DNA of 64,000 nucleotides from Flaccisagitta enflata (taxonomy: Eukaryota; Chaetognatha; Sagittoidea; Aphragmophora). Location of the stretch: NCBI GenBank assembly GCA_965153355.1, contig OZ231127.1:930001-994000 (forward strand). Direction: 5' to 3'. The notes below the pieces were generated by a model. It saw only the letters and a program-made list of their open reading frames with translations. It was not told the origin of the DNA and made no database searches. A program made the translations under genes and the position numbers. Shown in pieces: positions 46,101 through 56,060 of the stretch. The stretch's first letter is position 1; each line of letters begins with the position of its first letter.

Positions 46101-49100
46101 ATTCGCCTTCTTTTGCTAATAAATTCTAGATGGATCATTCAAAAAGCCTGGTGATGGTCCCATTTGAAAGGTATTTACGTGGAGAACATGAAAGATTACT
46201 GATATGAAAGAGGGGTCTCAAGGGGTCCCTTAAGGGGCCCCTAAAGTGATTGAAGGAGTCCCCAAAGCATCCAATGCATGAAAATGTGCAATGATTTGTT
46301 AAAAAAACTAGGTAATGGTGTCATTTAAAATGTTTCTACCCAGAGAATATGAAAAATTACTGATATTGAAGAGGGAGCTCCAAAGGGGCCCCTAGAGAAC
46401 CCCAAAGAGGTTAAAGGGGCCCTTGAAGGATCTATAACCATGAAAATGTAGATTGACTCTTTGATAAATCTGATTGTGGGTTTGGTATCTACGTGGAGAA
46501 CATGAAATGGATGATGGTCCCTAGGTGGCCGCTTGGCCCCCAAAGGGATTGAACAGGACCCCAAAGGATCTACAGTCTTAAAAATTTAAAATGAATTGTT
46601 CAAAAAATCTGGAAGTGGTCTCATTTAGAAGGTATTTACATAAAAACATAAAATGTTACTAATATGGAAAATTTGGTTTCCAGGGGGCCCCTAAGGAGCT
46701 GCTAAGGAGTAAAAGAGGGCCCCAATGATCCAAAATCATGAAAACCTTGAATTGTCTTAGCTTTTTCTAAAAGGCAGACGGAAATAAACAAACCTATACC
46801 TATCTGTTTGTGTATTTTGGTCTGTCTTTTAGAGAAAACTATGACAATTCAAGATTTTCATGATTTTGGATTCATTGGGGCCCTCTTTTACTCCTTAGCG
46901 GCTCCTTAGGGGCCCCCTGGAAACCAAATTTTCCATATCAGAAACGTTTTATGTTTTTATGTTAATACCTTCCAAATGAGACCACTACCAGATTTTTTGA
47001 ATAATTCATTTTAAATTTTCAAGACTTTAGATCCTTTGGGGTCCTCCTCAACCCCTTTGGAGGCCCAAAGCGGCCACCTAGGGACCCCATCATCCATGTC
47101 AATAACATTTCATGTTCTCCACAAAGATACCTTCCAAAAACACCACAATCAGATTTATCAAAGAGTCCCTTTAACCAAAGGGCCCCTTTAACCTCTTTGG
47201 GGTTCTTTAGGGGCCCCTTTGGAGCCCCCTCTTCCATATCAGTAATTTTTCATATTCTATGGGTAGAGACGTTTTAAATGACACCATTACCTAGTTTTTT
47301 TTAACAAATCATTGCACATTTTCATGTATTGGATGCTTTGGGGGGCCCTTCAATCACTTTAGGGGCTCCTTAAGGGCCCCCCTTGGGACCCCTCTTCCAT
47401 ATCAGTAATCTTTCATGTTCTCCACGTAAATACCTTTCATATGAGACCATCACCAGGCTTTTTGAATGATCCATTTAGAATTCATTAGCAAAAGAAGGCA
47501 AATTGCTTAATCTTTAGAGGTCACCACCTTCTGAGGGGGGGTGGGGGGGGTGGCGGTCACAATTTCCTGATACCCAATGAGACTTTTGAAGGCAGAACAT
47601 TAATACTACATTGATTTTGAGCCAAAGTGCCATTAACAAGAAGGATCTGCCAAAATTTGTGTCAGAACCCCTGTCCTATTGACCATGTAACGCTTTTGCG
47701 ACTATTCCATGCTGTTAGCAGGCCTTTCTTTTACTCAGATAAAAAAAGTCTACAATACATTGTTTTAATGTGTGTTTGTGCACCCAACATCAATGTTTGC
47801 CTTCATTAGGCAAACAGCTGCCAAACTGACTCACTGATATAGCAATTAATTTGAAAAAAATTGCATCTACATCGTGAATTGTTGGCTTTCCAATAATAAT
47901 GGAGATACATAAGCAAAAAAATCCAACATAACTGCATTCACATTCAAATACATGCATGTGATAAGTATTGTCCAAAAAGCACATTTGCATATTGCAGTAA
48001 ATTATGATTTTTAGTGATCACGTATAGCAGTTATATAAAACTGTAATAAACATATTGCAACTGTCTAAGAATAGATTTATCTAGTGATCAATCATCGTTT
48101 TTTTGATATTTCAATAATTATCATTGGTTTTATTGACCTTCATAAATCTATTTTTTATTCTCTTTTCAACCCTTAGTTGAAAACGGCCTATGTTTACAGT
48201 ATACAATTTTCAAGTCATCCAGCCGCATGTAAACCTCGACTTCATTTGACCCATGCTACCTGTAGTTTAGTAAAATTGTACCTTTTTTTGCTTGGAACAG
48301 CTAGCCAAAAGGCTTAGGTCGTTATACCTCTGAAATGAAAGCTAGGACCCCATTTTGATCTAGAGGGGTAGTAACTACTCCCAGCTTTTCTGTCACGCTA
48401 ATGTCACGCTTTAAGTCTGTCACTGTCACGCCATTCTGAAACTGATGATGGAAATTTAGATGAAATGATGAGTAAGAGCATGAAATTTTGCATCTGCACA
48501 AAGAATTTAAGGTCTTAACTCTCAGGCAATAAGCCATAATGAGTAATGGTAGTACAAAAAATCATGAAATGCCCACATATTGGAAACCCTTTGAGAGAGA
48601 CTAAAAATCTTTTGCATGGACAAATTTTAAAAATGGTATAACTTCTAAAACATTTGTCCGATTTGGCTGAAATTTTGCACAGTGGTTCCTTCAGAGAGTG
48701 CCTATTTAAATTGATTGCAGGAAGATTTAGTAAATACTAGCCAACTGGCACAACCAGCCAAAAAAGCTGCTAATAGAGAGTTTTCAAAAAAAAAAAAATG
48801 AAATCTCATTTTTTTTCAGCAAAATTGGGTCTGATTGAATTCTTGAACTGTGATTTAGTAAAATATTCACATCTTGTTTGTTTTGCTGACTATAACAACT
48901 CAATTTTTGCTTATTTTCGATCATTATTTTCTTAATTTCAGCCTCATTTACATGAAAATCGAGAATCAGTAACAAAATTAAGTTTTTGAACCATGCTCCT
49001 ATTAACATAACCTATCTGATTATTAATGTTTTTGTCAAATTTTCCCAATTTTAAAATTGACCTTTTTCGCCATCTTGCAAAAAATTATAGAAACCGCCTA

Positions 49101-49950
49101 AAACCAAAGTAATTTATACATTTGCACACCATATTTCAGCTCTTTAGATTTATTAGAGCCGATTTACGTTTATATATAATAAAGCTAAAAAGCTGAAAAA
49201 AAAATTTTTGACTTTTTTAGATAGGTGCTGAAATTTTTTTGATCAGCACTTAAAGTAATCATGATCTACATGACTTTAAATACCTGTATGCAAATTTTCA
49301 AGCTTTCTGCCAGAAAAGCTGAGTTTGCGCAATTTCATGCATCAACAGACTGGACTATTACCTGTAAAGCACTGCTCATCAGTCCCACTGGTCAGCGTGA
49401 TGAAGAGAGCCGCAGTTTGCAGAATGAATTGCGGGAACGACTCAATGAAAGCCTGAATGATATGCATTGATTCCAAATGTCGTTCTTTCCAATCCAAAAT
49501 TGAGGAATCATCATCATCATCATCATCATTTTCATTGTCCCTCTCCTTTACTACATGGCGGCAATTTTTCGCGGATTCGCGTTGAGAAAACAGATAATCC
49601 CCAAAGTAATCCAAATGCAGCACCAGGCCGCCCAAGCCCAGAAAATGCAACAAACACGTGAAGAAACGACGTGACTTTGACTTCCATAAACGAGGGTACG
49701 CGTCGGGTTGACGGATCAAGATTGAAAGACCATAAAATGACGAGACAATGTTGTGGACGAGGAGAGCGGCGAGGAGAAGTTTGCCAAGCAGTGTGACAAT
49801 TTCAACCGAAGAAGTCAAGTACGTTTTGGTGTAGAAAACGTCTGTGCTAAAGTCGAAAATACTCAAAGGTAGTGTCAACATCAAAATTTTCAAAGCGGGG
49901 AGAAACTCTGTGATAAATTGCACGAATCTTCGTCTCTTGTTTGAAGACAT
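35825..49950 (-). CDS. XK-related (XKR) family multi-pass membrane protein, three exons, large intron 1
   Basis: Joined exons 49950-49362, 38939-37345 and 37117-35825 give 1,158 residues. Residues 1-296 carry the XKR core: FDFSTD near 32-37, three hydrophobic segments (about 17-37, 47-78, 96-120), a poly-Asp loop (142-148), the family motif IESFPQFILQ at 169-178, and after the first splice KLVSIALSSFSISW (277-290), the usual next XKR helix. XKR proteins sit in the plasma membrane; some members are phospholipid scramblases activated by caspases, but this role is not shown here. Two more helices lie at about 438-483 and one near 575-600, with a charged loop between; exon 3 adds about seven more. 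Usual XKR length is about 400-700, so this is far longer. The start ATG at 49950 has an in-frame TGA upstream and a likely 5' UTR acceptor (ACACTTACAG). Phases agree at both junctions. Exon 3 could be mis-joined. Confidence 0.82.
37345..38939 (-). CDS. XKR-like gene exon 2
   Basis: Acceptor TATATTCTTCTACAG; two bases (AT) complete the aspartate codon from exon 1's phase-1 donor. Donor AAAGAG/gtaagt at phase 0, followed by a 227-bp intron. It contains the XKR helix VSIALSSFSISWVTVRFG, a long acidic then basic low-complexity loop, and further membrane segments. A downstream aromatic-rich region precedes the donor. Confidence 0.82.
39104..39505 (+). repeat. Rep-B copy
   Basis: GGTTGCGGACACTTAACTCT start; GCCCCTGCCCACCCGTCCGC and AAAGATAATGTGACCC end. 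Confidence 0.7.
40807..41400. mobile_element. TA-flanked TIR element (594 bp)
   Basis: Left end CACGGTAAACAAGCTCAAGT, right end ACTTGAGGTTGTTCACCCTG, with TA at 40805-40806 and 41401-41402. The inverted match continues through GGGGGAAAGTAAAAGCT. Confidence 0.85.
41573..41738 (+). repeat. Rep-B fragment
   Basis: TAGTCGGTCTATCCATCTGT start; GAATGCCCCTGCCCACCAAT and CTGCGACAATATTGTTACC end. Confidence 0.65.
41904..42263 (-). repeat. Rep-A copy, well preserved
   Basis: TTTTTAGTCGCGTGCTACGC hairpin end, GGTTGGTTGGTC array, TAAGTCATTCTAAGTCAT array, and TTATAGGTGTTGGCCTTGTT end. Confidence 0.85.
42478..42780. repeat. Mixed Rep-B/Rep-C-like debris
   Basis: Starts TAGTCGCGGACACGCAAAGT, then degenerate GGCCTGAGG-type repeats, then a TTAAGTCGCTTGCACAAGAC Rep-A-like end. 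Confidence 0.45.
43620..43803 (+). repeat. Rep-B fragment
   Basis: GGCTTTGTCCGTCAGTCCAT array start; CCACCTGTCCGCAACAATAT and TGTAACCCCGTGTTAC end. (GA)n follows directly. Confidence 0.7.
43807..43938. repeat. GA-rich microsatellite
   Basis: GAGAGA with GAAAGA and GGGAGA variants, giving spurious RE/LS frames. Confidence 0.92.
44456..44990. repeat. Imperfect ~530-bp palindrome
   Basis: AGAAAAGTTCTCTATCAGAG near 44,610 is inverted as CTTCTGATAGAGAATTCTCC near 44,835, and TTTAGCCCTGGAACTCC is inverted as GAGGTTCCAGGACCAAA. The ends and target duplication are not clear. Confidence 0.5.
45383..45926 (+). repeat. Rep-C element interrupted by the hAT-like palindrome
   Basis: Arm GGGCAGCGGCTCAGGAGGGG, GATTCCACAC, a CTCTCAGACCCCAAATCAGG minisatellite (45,450-45,815), the inverted arm GTGGAATCATAGGTCATCAG, then ATCGGGTAACGTTGACCAT. 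The tail GTAACGCTTTTGCGACTATT resumes at 47,687 after the insertion. Confidence 0.85.
45927..47678. mobile_element. hAT-like palindromic element with exact 8-bp duplication (1.75 kb)
   Basis: Ends TAGGACAGGGGTTCTGACAC and GTGTCAGAACCCCTGTCCTA. TTGACCAT flanks it exactly on both sides (45919-45926, 47679-47686). The arms of about 860 bp are inverted copies meeting near 46,795, with internal ~140-bp units around AAGGGGCCCCT. An 8-bp duplication is the mark of hAT elements. No transposase is present. Confidence 0.88.
49362..49950 (-). CDS. XKR-like gene exon 1
   Basis: ATG at 49950 with in-frame TGA 15 bases upstream. It encodes the XKR N-terminal half and ends DEQCFT plus one base at donor CAG/gtaata. 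The motif IESFPQFILQ lies near the end, as in other XKR proteins. Confidence 0.9.
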
Positions 49951-49965
49951 TGTTGTTGCTTTGGC

Positions 49966-50220
49966 TCAAACCTGTAAGTGTAGATGAATGAAAAGGATAT
50001 TAACGTCTCTCTTATCGTTATATTTGGAAGTTTGCTTCAGTGGGTGTCGAGTGGGAATAAACTTTTGATGCCGATGAGAAAATAGTTTAGAAACAAGGCC
50101 GACGTATGCAAGTATAAGTTGCCGGCGCTTAAACAGATCGCTAATATCCAACTTTACAGTATGATTGTCTTCTTTTGTAACAGTACATGATGACATAACT
50201 CAAAAATTTGTAAAGATAAT
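49966..50220 (-). other. Possible 5' UTR region of the XKR-like gene
   Basis: On the minus strand CATTCATCTACACTTACAG precedes exon 1 and looks like a 5' UTR acceptor. An open frame at 49966-50196 could be an upstream exon but has no recognised domain. No TATA box or initiator is convincing. Confidence 0.3.
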
Positions 50221-50576
50221 CAAATTTTGAAAAAGAGTATCTATAAGATATCTAAAATACATTTTATGATATCAACCTCCGATGAATTTTCAAAAATTTG
50301 ATCCATTTATCTTACTTTTAGTTGGAAGGCAAATTTGGCTAAAAAATGTTTCTTCTTGTTTTGAGGTGAACAGTTTTTTTTAGTTTGCTCTCATTCTTAA
50401 CAATTTGAGCTTCTGATACCAGGTTGGTCTAAAATGCAAGATAACTTTTGCTGTAGTTTTTGGAAAATAAAAGAAAGAAACCTATTATGATATTGTGCTT
50501 TGATTGAAGAAAACTTAAACTACTTTCAATTATCTTTCATTTAAGATCAATCAAGCATCTGTAGCTCAAACCGCAC

Positions 50577-50870
50577 AGTCCATCAAATCCCATCCTGATG
50601 GGAAAAAAACACCTAACGCCACTTTATCCACTCCACCCACCTATCATAGTCCATCAAATCCCACCCTGATGAGAAAAAACACCTAATGCCACTTCATCCC
50701 ACTCCACCCACCTACACAGTCCATCAAATCCCACCCTGATGAAAAAAAAACACCTAACGCCACTTTATCCCACTCCACCCACCTACACAGTCCGTCAAAT
50801 CCCACCCTGATTGAAAAAAAAAACAAACGTCACTTTATCCCACTCATACCACCCATGACGAATTCTACTA
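50577..50870. repeat. ~70-bp tandem repeat, four copies
   Basis: Copies start near 50,577, 50,648, 50,718 and 50,789, each with AGTCCATCAAATCCCACCCT, an A-run and ATCCCACTCCACCCACCTA. Confidence 0.9.
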
Positions 50871-51240
50871 AGCGTACCAACTAGCCAATTTATAAAGTTG
50901 AGTTATGTCATCCTGGAATGTTACTAACGAAAACAATCATACTTTATATCATCTTAACCCGTTGAGCCCTTTTTGGATCCTTTTTTATTCCTTTTCAACA
51001 CATCTTAACATTTTGAAATGATTAAAACAATGTGTTTACATATCAGAAATAAATGGGAGGGGGGGGGGCTGGACAAACCAACCAAAGGACCGACAAGACT
51101 ATATAGTCCATAGAGTCGCGATCATGCGACTAAAAATCAAAGAAGTGTATCCAACTTAGCGAAGAGTATCCATCTTAATCCGACTTAATTCGTAGATCAA
51201 ACATGAATTCCTTCACGAATTTTTAGTCGCGGACTCGGTA

Positions 51241-51652
51241 CTACGCGAATCAATAAAAAAGCCGCACTTTTAAATGACATTTTATCACATTAGATTTCAA
51301 AATATTTATACAAAATCTTAAACCATTTTGAAGATCTCAATGAGATCTTTCATTTGGCTCTAATCTGGTACTTCTAGCTTTATTCGTTTAGAAATGGCAT
51401 AAAAAAGAGTGAAAACATTGCCATTTTCAGTTTTGCAATCCTATTGGAAAATAAGCATTTCTACAAAAGAGAGGTTCACTTTAGCAAGCTCTATCTCCTA
51501 AACAGTTTGAGATACAGACCTGGGGTTGGTCTAGAATGAAAGCAAATTCAAAAATCTTCAAAATCAATTGAGTAAAAAAACTTTGAATTAATTTTTTGTG
51601 TCTCTTTTACTCAGCTACAAAAGGACGCGGCTTTTTTTTTTGATTCGCGTAG
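51241..51652. mobile_element. TA-flanked TIR element (412 bp)
   Basis: Left end CTACGCGAATCAATAAAAAA, right end TTTTTTTTTTGATTCGCGTAG shortened by one T, with TA at 51239-51240 and 51653-51654. It carries two inverted copies of the shared core (about 51,380 and 51,490). The copy at 31,343-35,140 is its split relative. Confidence 0.85.
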
Positions 51653-51727
51653 TAAGAGGCTTTGTCCGTCCATCCGTCCATTGGTCCGTCAGTCCATTGG
51701 TCCGTAATGATCAAGTTAAAAATGGAA

Positions 51728-52347
51728 TAGTCGCAATAGCTTTAGATGGTCAGCGGTACCTGTTGCCTCTATGTTAGTGAATGTGGATGTGTGATAGTGA
51801 GAGGGACAGTGGCCCCAAAGAGGCCGAAAACCAATGCTCAATAAGTTTGGACCTACTAGGTTGGGATTTGTGCCTCACTGCTGGGATTTTAGCCTCCAGG
51901 CTTGGATTTGAATCTTGATGCTGGTGTTTAAGCCTCGAGGCAGGGATTTGAGCCTCCAGGCTGTGATTAGAGCCTCAAGGCTGCAAATTGAAGCAAGATG
52001 CTGGGAGGCAAGAGTCTCGAGGCTGTGATTTGAGCCTTGAGGCTGTGAATTAAGCCTGAAGGCTTAGAATTGAGGCCTTGATGCTGGGATTTTTGGCTTC
52101 AACTTGAGGCCGGGGTTTGAGCTTCTAGGCTTGGATGTGAGCCTCGAGGCTAGGATTTAAGCCTTGAGACTGGAATTTGAGCCTTGAGACTGGGATTTGA
52201 GCCTTGAGGCTGGATTTGAGCCTCAAGGCTTGGATTTGAGCTTCACAGGGGACGGACGGATGGAGAAGACGAAGGAAAAGAAGGAAACAGAGAAATTTGC
52301 ACAACTTGTGAAATTATAGGTCTTTGGCCCCTTTGGGGCCGCTGCCC
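51728..52347 (-). repeat. Rep-C element with GAGCCTYGAGGCTGGGATTT minisatellite
   Basis: Begins TAGTCGCAATAGCTTTAGAT, GGTCAGCGGTACC, arm GGGACAGTGGCCCCAAAGAG; ~20-bp minisatellite at 51,860-52,240; inverted arm TTTGGGGCCGCTGCCC. It is nested in Rep-B. Confidence 0.85.
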
Positions 52348-52799
52348 AAAAACAAGCGTTCTAGATGCTTGAGTATATAGGGGTTGGAGTTGCGGTGCGG
52401 ATGGGGTTTGGACGCCCCCGCCAACCCGTCCGCGACGATATTGTAACCCCGCGTTAGTTGCTATCCAACACCATTTTAATACATTAAGAGTTTCTTTCAT
52501 TCGCTCGATTGAAAGATTTTTTGGTCTTATTTGAAACATCTTACATCTGAGTTGGTAGGAAAAAAATTGATTGAGCAGGAAGAAGATTAGTTTCAATCCG
52601 TCCTTACTTTTTTTTAGTTCCGTGCAAATGTATCTATAAGGAAGGATGCGCCCAATGTTTACGGGCAAAATTTTCCGATTCGCCTGAATTTCGAATCCAA
52701 GTAACAATGTTTCTTTCCTTGATCGGTAGCATTGTACCTTTGTCGCCACCCGAACAGCACTCAACCTTTGAGGATGTCTAAGTTTACCTTTATTTGAGC

Positions 52800-53065
52800 A
52801 AGTGACGCTTGGTCACAATATTGTTTTGGACGGGTTGATAGGGGCGTACAACCCTCATCCACACCATCGCCAACCTAAAGCACAGAAATACACTGCAGTT
52901 TCAAAAATATGCGCGTTTTCGCACTTTTCAACTCGATCATCACGGACCAACGGATGGATCAACGGATGGACCAACAGGCGGTCAACTAAAAGAACGCAAA
53001 AAGAGCTAGGGGGCAAAATGTTCACGTTGGTCTTAAGTGGAGGAAAACTGGATAAGACGCGGTTC
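52800..53065 (-). repeat. Rep-B copy (reverse)
   Basis: GGTCACAATATTGTTTTGGA then CGGGTTGATAGGGGCGTA, and a GGACCAACGGATGGATCAAC array. Confidence 0.75.
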
Positions 53066-53099
53066 TTTTGAGCGCGAGATTTCGACTGCCACATGCAGT

Positions 53100-53980
53100 A
53101 AAAAATCAATATAAAACAATGACAAAATTGATGATGGTTTTGGGTAATAACATATTTGAGTTATACATTTAAAAAAAAAATTAATGCAAAATCTTGTTTC
53201 ATTTTGCTAATATAGCTAAAAATGCTAAAGATTAATGTTTTTTTTTATAAAAAAAATTTTTCATCATTTTTTCTGTTTTATTTTCATAAGAAAGTACCTT
53301 ATAATGATAGATATGATTTATTTAAAATATATTCAATGTATTGTCAGAAGAAAAAATTATTAATAGTTAAAAATAATTAAAAAAATAATAAAATACAAAA
53401 AATAAGGTATAATACAGTTTTTTTTTATCATCAAATGCAATGATTTCTTTTAACTTTTTATTTGTAATTTATGAAAAATATATTTCATATACAAATTTTA
53501 AAGATTTAAAGTAAAATGTATTTGGCAATGCAAATTCACTCTTCCAAAGGAATGTGTCTTATAGCCTTTATTTCAAAATGGCGTTGCACTTATGTCTGTA
53601 CTATCTTTTTGTAGCAAAACCAAAGCATGCTATAGATGTACGCAATGATGGTGTCACATACTTGTTACAACCCCTCAACAATCCTCTGACAACGCTGAAA
53701 TCATAGCACAGTATAAAGTGTGAAACATGGCAAGTCATCACTGCAATGGACGGACTTTTCACCTTCACAATGAGCCAACAGACAGATAGACAGGACCTTT
53801 CAACTCATAAAATTATGATTTGCCTACGTAACAACTGGCAACTCACGGCGCACCTGTTAGACTACTTGGCCATAATATGAAGAAATAGACGAAGATCAAA
53901 AAAGCACAATTTAATTTATTTTTTTGATACTACGCAATAAATAACGGTATCAATGCTAGAGTATGACGAAAGAAATTATG
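53100..53980. other. Very AT-rich stretch, no gene recognised
   Basis: A/T runs without inverted ends or arrays that I can define. Confidence 0.5.
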
Positions 53981-54010
53981 AGAAAGAGGCAAATGAAAAT
54001 GCTCCTAAAA

Positions 54011-54163
54011 TCATCGCTTAGCGAGCGTCTCAGACAAATGAGCAACGACCGTCCGTTGCTTGAAGCGTGTCCGCGCCCACCAGAAGTGACGAGACTTCTG
54101 TGCGATTGACTTCACGCGGTAAATGAGGTCGCTCACGAGCGACTCCTTGATATGTCCGTTCAT
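54011..54163 (-). CDS. Hypothetical 50-residue ORF with coding-like composition
   Basis: The minus-strand ATG at 54163 opens 50 codons to TGA at 54011-54013. The sequence is GC-richer than its surroundings and uses varied codons; the peptide is basic, with a HFWWARTRFKQRTVVAHLSE segment. In the same frame upstream, 54173-54241 is also open (QFTNQWSYQDIRESVYDYAR) but is separated by TGA at 54170-54172. I do not recognise the family. It may be a terminal exon, a short gene or a pseudogene with one nonsense change. Confidence 0.4.
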   Translation of the reverse strand: MNGHIKESLVSDLIYRVKSIAQKSRHFWWARTRFKQRTVVAHLSETLAKR

Positions 54164-54734
54164 TCCAATTCACATTGACCTGGCGTAGTCATACACTGAC
54201 TCACGGATGTCTTGATAACTCCACTGATTTGTAAATTGGACTTAGGAAATTTCTTGACTTTTTATACAGTTCATAAATATGTGACGCATTAATCCGTTTG
54301 TAACATTACGCTTATGTTTTTAATCACATCATAAATACTCATTGCATACGCGCGTATTTAGTTAGCGTTCTTTACGTTTATTCTCTTCAGTTCCTGCTTC
54401 CCAAATTCTTCCTAACCACGGCGCGCCCTCGCACTTTATAAGAGGTCGGCGTCCGCTGCTGGTTTGGTTATTGGTCGGTTTGTCACGCAAACGTTTGAAA
54501 TGCGCGAAACGTATTGATTCTGACGTTTTTCTCATTCCTAATACCTTTCATGCCTCACCATCATCTATTCATTCATTCAATCATTCATTCATTCATATAT
54601 TCATTCATTCATCAAAAACGTTCATTCACAAGATTCAACAAGGAGGCGCACTTATTACCACTTGCCTTGTTGCTGCGGACACGTTAATTTCTGGGTCTCT
54701 AGAACTTGCCGTGTCGGTCGGAAAGTCGGAAAGT

Positions 54735-54850
54735 CGGTAGGTAACATTTTTAGATGCGCCGTCAGGAACGCATCTCTATAAGAGGGTCTGTCCGTTGGTC
54801 CGTCGGTTTGTCCATTGGTCCGTCCGTTGGTCCGTCCGTCCATGACGTCT
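54735..54850 (+). repeat. Rep-A/B-like variant with GATGCGCC...GCATC end
   Basis: TTTTTAGATGCGCCGTCAGG then AACGCATCTCTATAAGAGGGTC and a TCCGTTGGTCCGTCGG array. The same variant is at 57,558-57,640 (TAGGTGCGTACACGCATCTG). The terminal hairpin plan is that of Rep-A with a different sequence. Confidence 0.6.
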
Positions 54851-55019
54851 GTGCGAAAACCGCAGTTTTTGCCTGATATAGGCCACGGTGAGATCCTGTA
54901 CTGAATCTAATGATCAACAAACATGTTTTGAGAGCCTCTACTTTTCTGTCGCTTCATCTGTCTGTCCATCGTTATCTTACATATTTAGTCAATACACGCA
55001 GAGACACAGTCCAGACGCA

Positions 55020-55120
55020 TCGTTGCCCGGTCGGGCTTGTTGAATTCCGAGCGGTTTTCGCACTTCTGCTCCTGCCAAACCGTCTGCAACTGTATTGCCT
55101 GGTATCCGGCCTTGTTTCTG
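55020..55120 (-). repeat. Rep-A-like fragment
   Basis: GAATTCCGAGCGGTTTTCGC, ACTTCTGCTCCTGCC and GGTATCCGGCCTTGTTTCTG. It is the reverse of the variant at 3,473-3,560. Confidence 0.6.
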
Positions 55121-55135
55121 TTGTTCTCGCTATTT

Positions 55136-55473
55136 CTTTTTTTTTTTCGTTCTTTCTTTCTGTCTTTCCTTCTTTCTGTCTTTCTTTCTGTCTTTCTTTC
55201 TTTCTTTTTCTTTTTTTCTTTTTTTCTTTCTTTCTTTCTTTTTCTTTCTTTCTTTCTTTCTTTCTTTCTTTTATTCTTTTTCTTTCTTCCTTTATTCCTT
55301 TCTATCTTTTCATCGTTCTTTCTCTTTCTATCTTTTCATCGTTCTTTCTCTTTCTTGTTCTTTCTCTTTCTTTCTTTCTTTCTTTTTCTTTCTTTCTTCT
55401 TTTCTTCTTTTCTTCTTCTTCTTTTCTTCACCTCATTCTTTCTTTTGATCTTTTCTTTCTGTCTTTCTTTTTT

Positions 55474-55513
<40 letters not shown>

Positions 55514-55830
55514 TTTCTTTCTTTCTTTCTTTCTTTCTTTCTCTCTCTCTTTTTTTTTAAGTTTCTTTCTCTCTGATGTTCTGTCTTTCTTTCTTCCTTC
55601 ATCTCTCTCTGCTTTTTTCTATTTCTTTCTTTCTTTCTTTTCTTTTCTTTTCCTTTCCGTCTTTCTCAAGGTTCTCTTCTTTCTTCTGCCTTTTTTCTAC
55701 TTCTTTTCTTTCTTTCTTTCTTCCTTCCTCCTCCTTTTGAATCAGAATACCTCCTTTCTTCTTCTGCTTCTTCTTCTTCTTCTTCTTCTTCTTCTTCTTC
55801 TTCTTCTTCTTCTTCTTCTTCCTCCTCTTC
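55136..55830. repeat. CTTT-rich array followed by (CTT)n
   Basis: Imperfect (CTTT)n to about 55,730 with ATCTTTTCATCG interruptions, then (CTT)n at 55,762-55,820. All frames here are phenylalanine/serine/leucine artefacts. Confidence 0.95.
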
Positions 55831-56005
55831 TTCTTTGTCTTCTTCTTTCGGTTCTCGATTACTCAGTTGTCATTTGTCATTCATTTACAAAGAGAATGGA
55901 AAGATTCCTAGTCTGAGACGCACTCTTTAATTTTCAATGTTAAACGTAAAACAAATCAGTAACATCGGAAGTCCTAGCGAGTACACGATGCTCTCTTTCT
56001 CACCC

Positions 56006-56009
<4 letters not shown>

Positions 56010-56058
<49 letters not shown>
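56010..56058. repeat. (CT)n microsatellite
   Basis: Pure CT run. Confidence 0.95.

Positions 56059-56060
<2 letters not shown>

Larger units (their letters stand above)
38940..49361 (-). other. 10.4-kb intron 1 of the XKR-like gene
   Basis: Bounded by donor ACAG/gtaata (49362/49361) and acceptor TTCTTCTACAG. It holds Rep-B copies, two Rep-A/Rep-C copies, a 594-bp TA-flanked element, GA arrays and a hAT-like palindrome. No other gene was found within it. 39,510-40,800 and 47,710-49,340 are AT-rich and featureless to me. Confidence 0.75.
51223..52457 (+). repeat. Rep-B copy with two nested insertions
   Basis: Rep-B pieces at 51,223-51,238 (TTTTAGTCGCGGACTC), 51,655-51,727 (AGAGGCTTTGTCCGTCC and its array) and 52,348-52,457 (ACCCGTCCGCGACGATATTG) are split by a TA-flanked element and by a Rep-C element. 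The first empty site can be read at 8,703-8,725. Confidence 0.8.

Noticed and set aside
54170-54172. TGA read as selenocysteine in the 54-kb ORF
   Set aside because: No SECIS-like structure was seen and no selenoprotein family is recognised; a nonsense change or non-coding extension is simpler.
55037-55602. Phe/Leu/Ser-rich 'membrane protein' frames
   Set aside because: Translation of (CTTT)n; all three frames are equally open.
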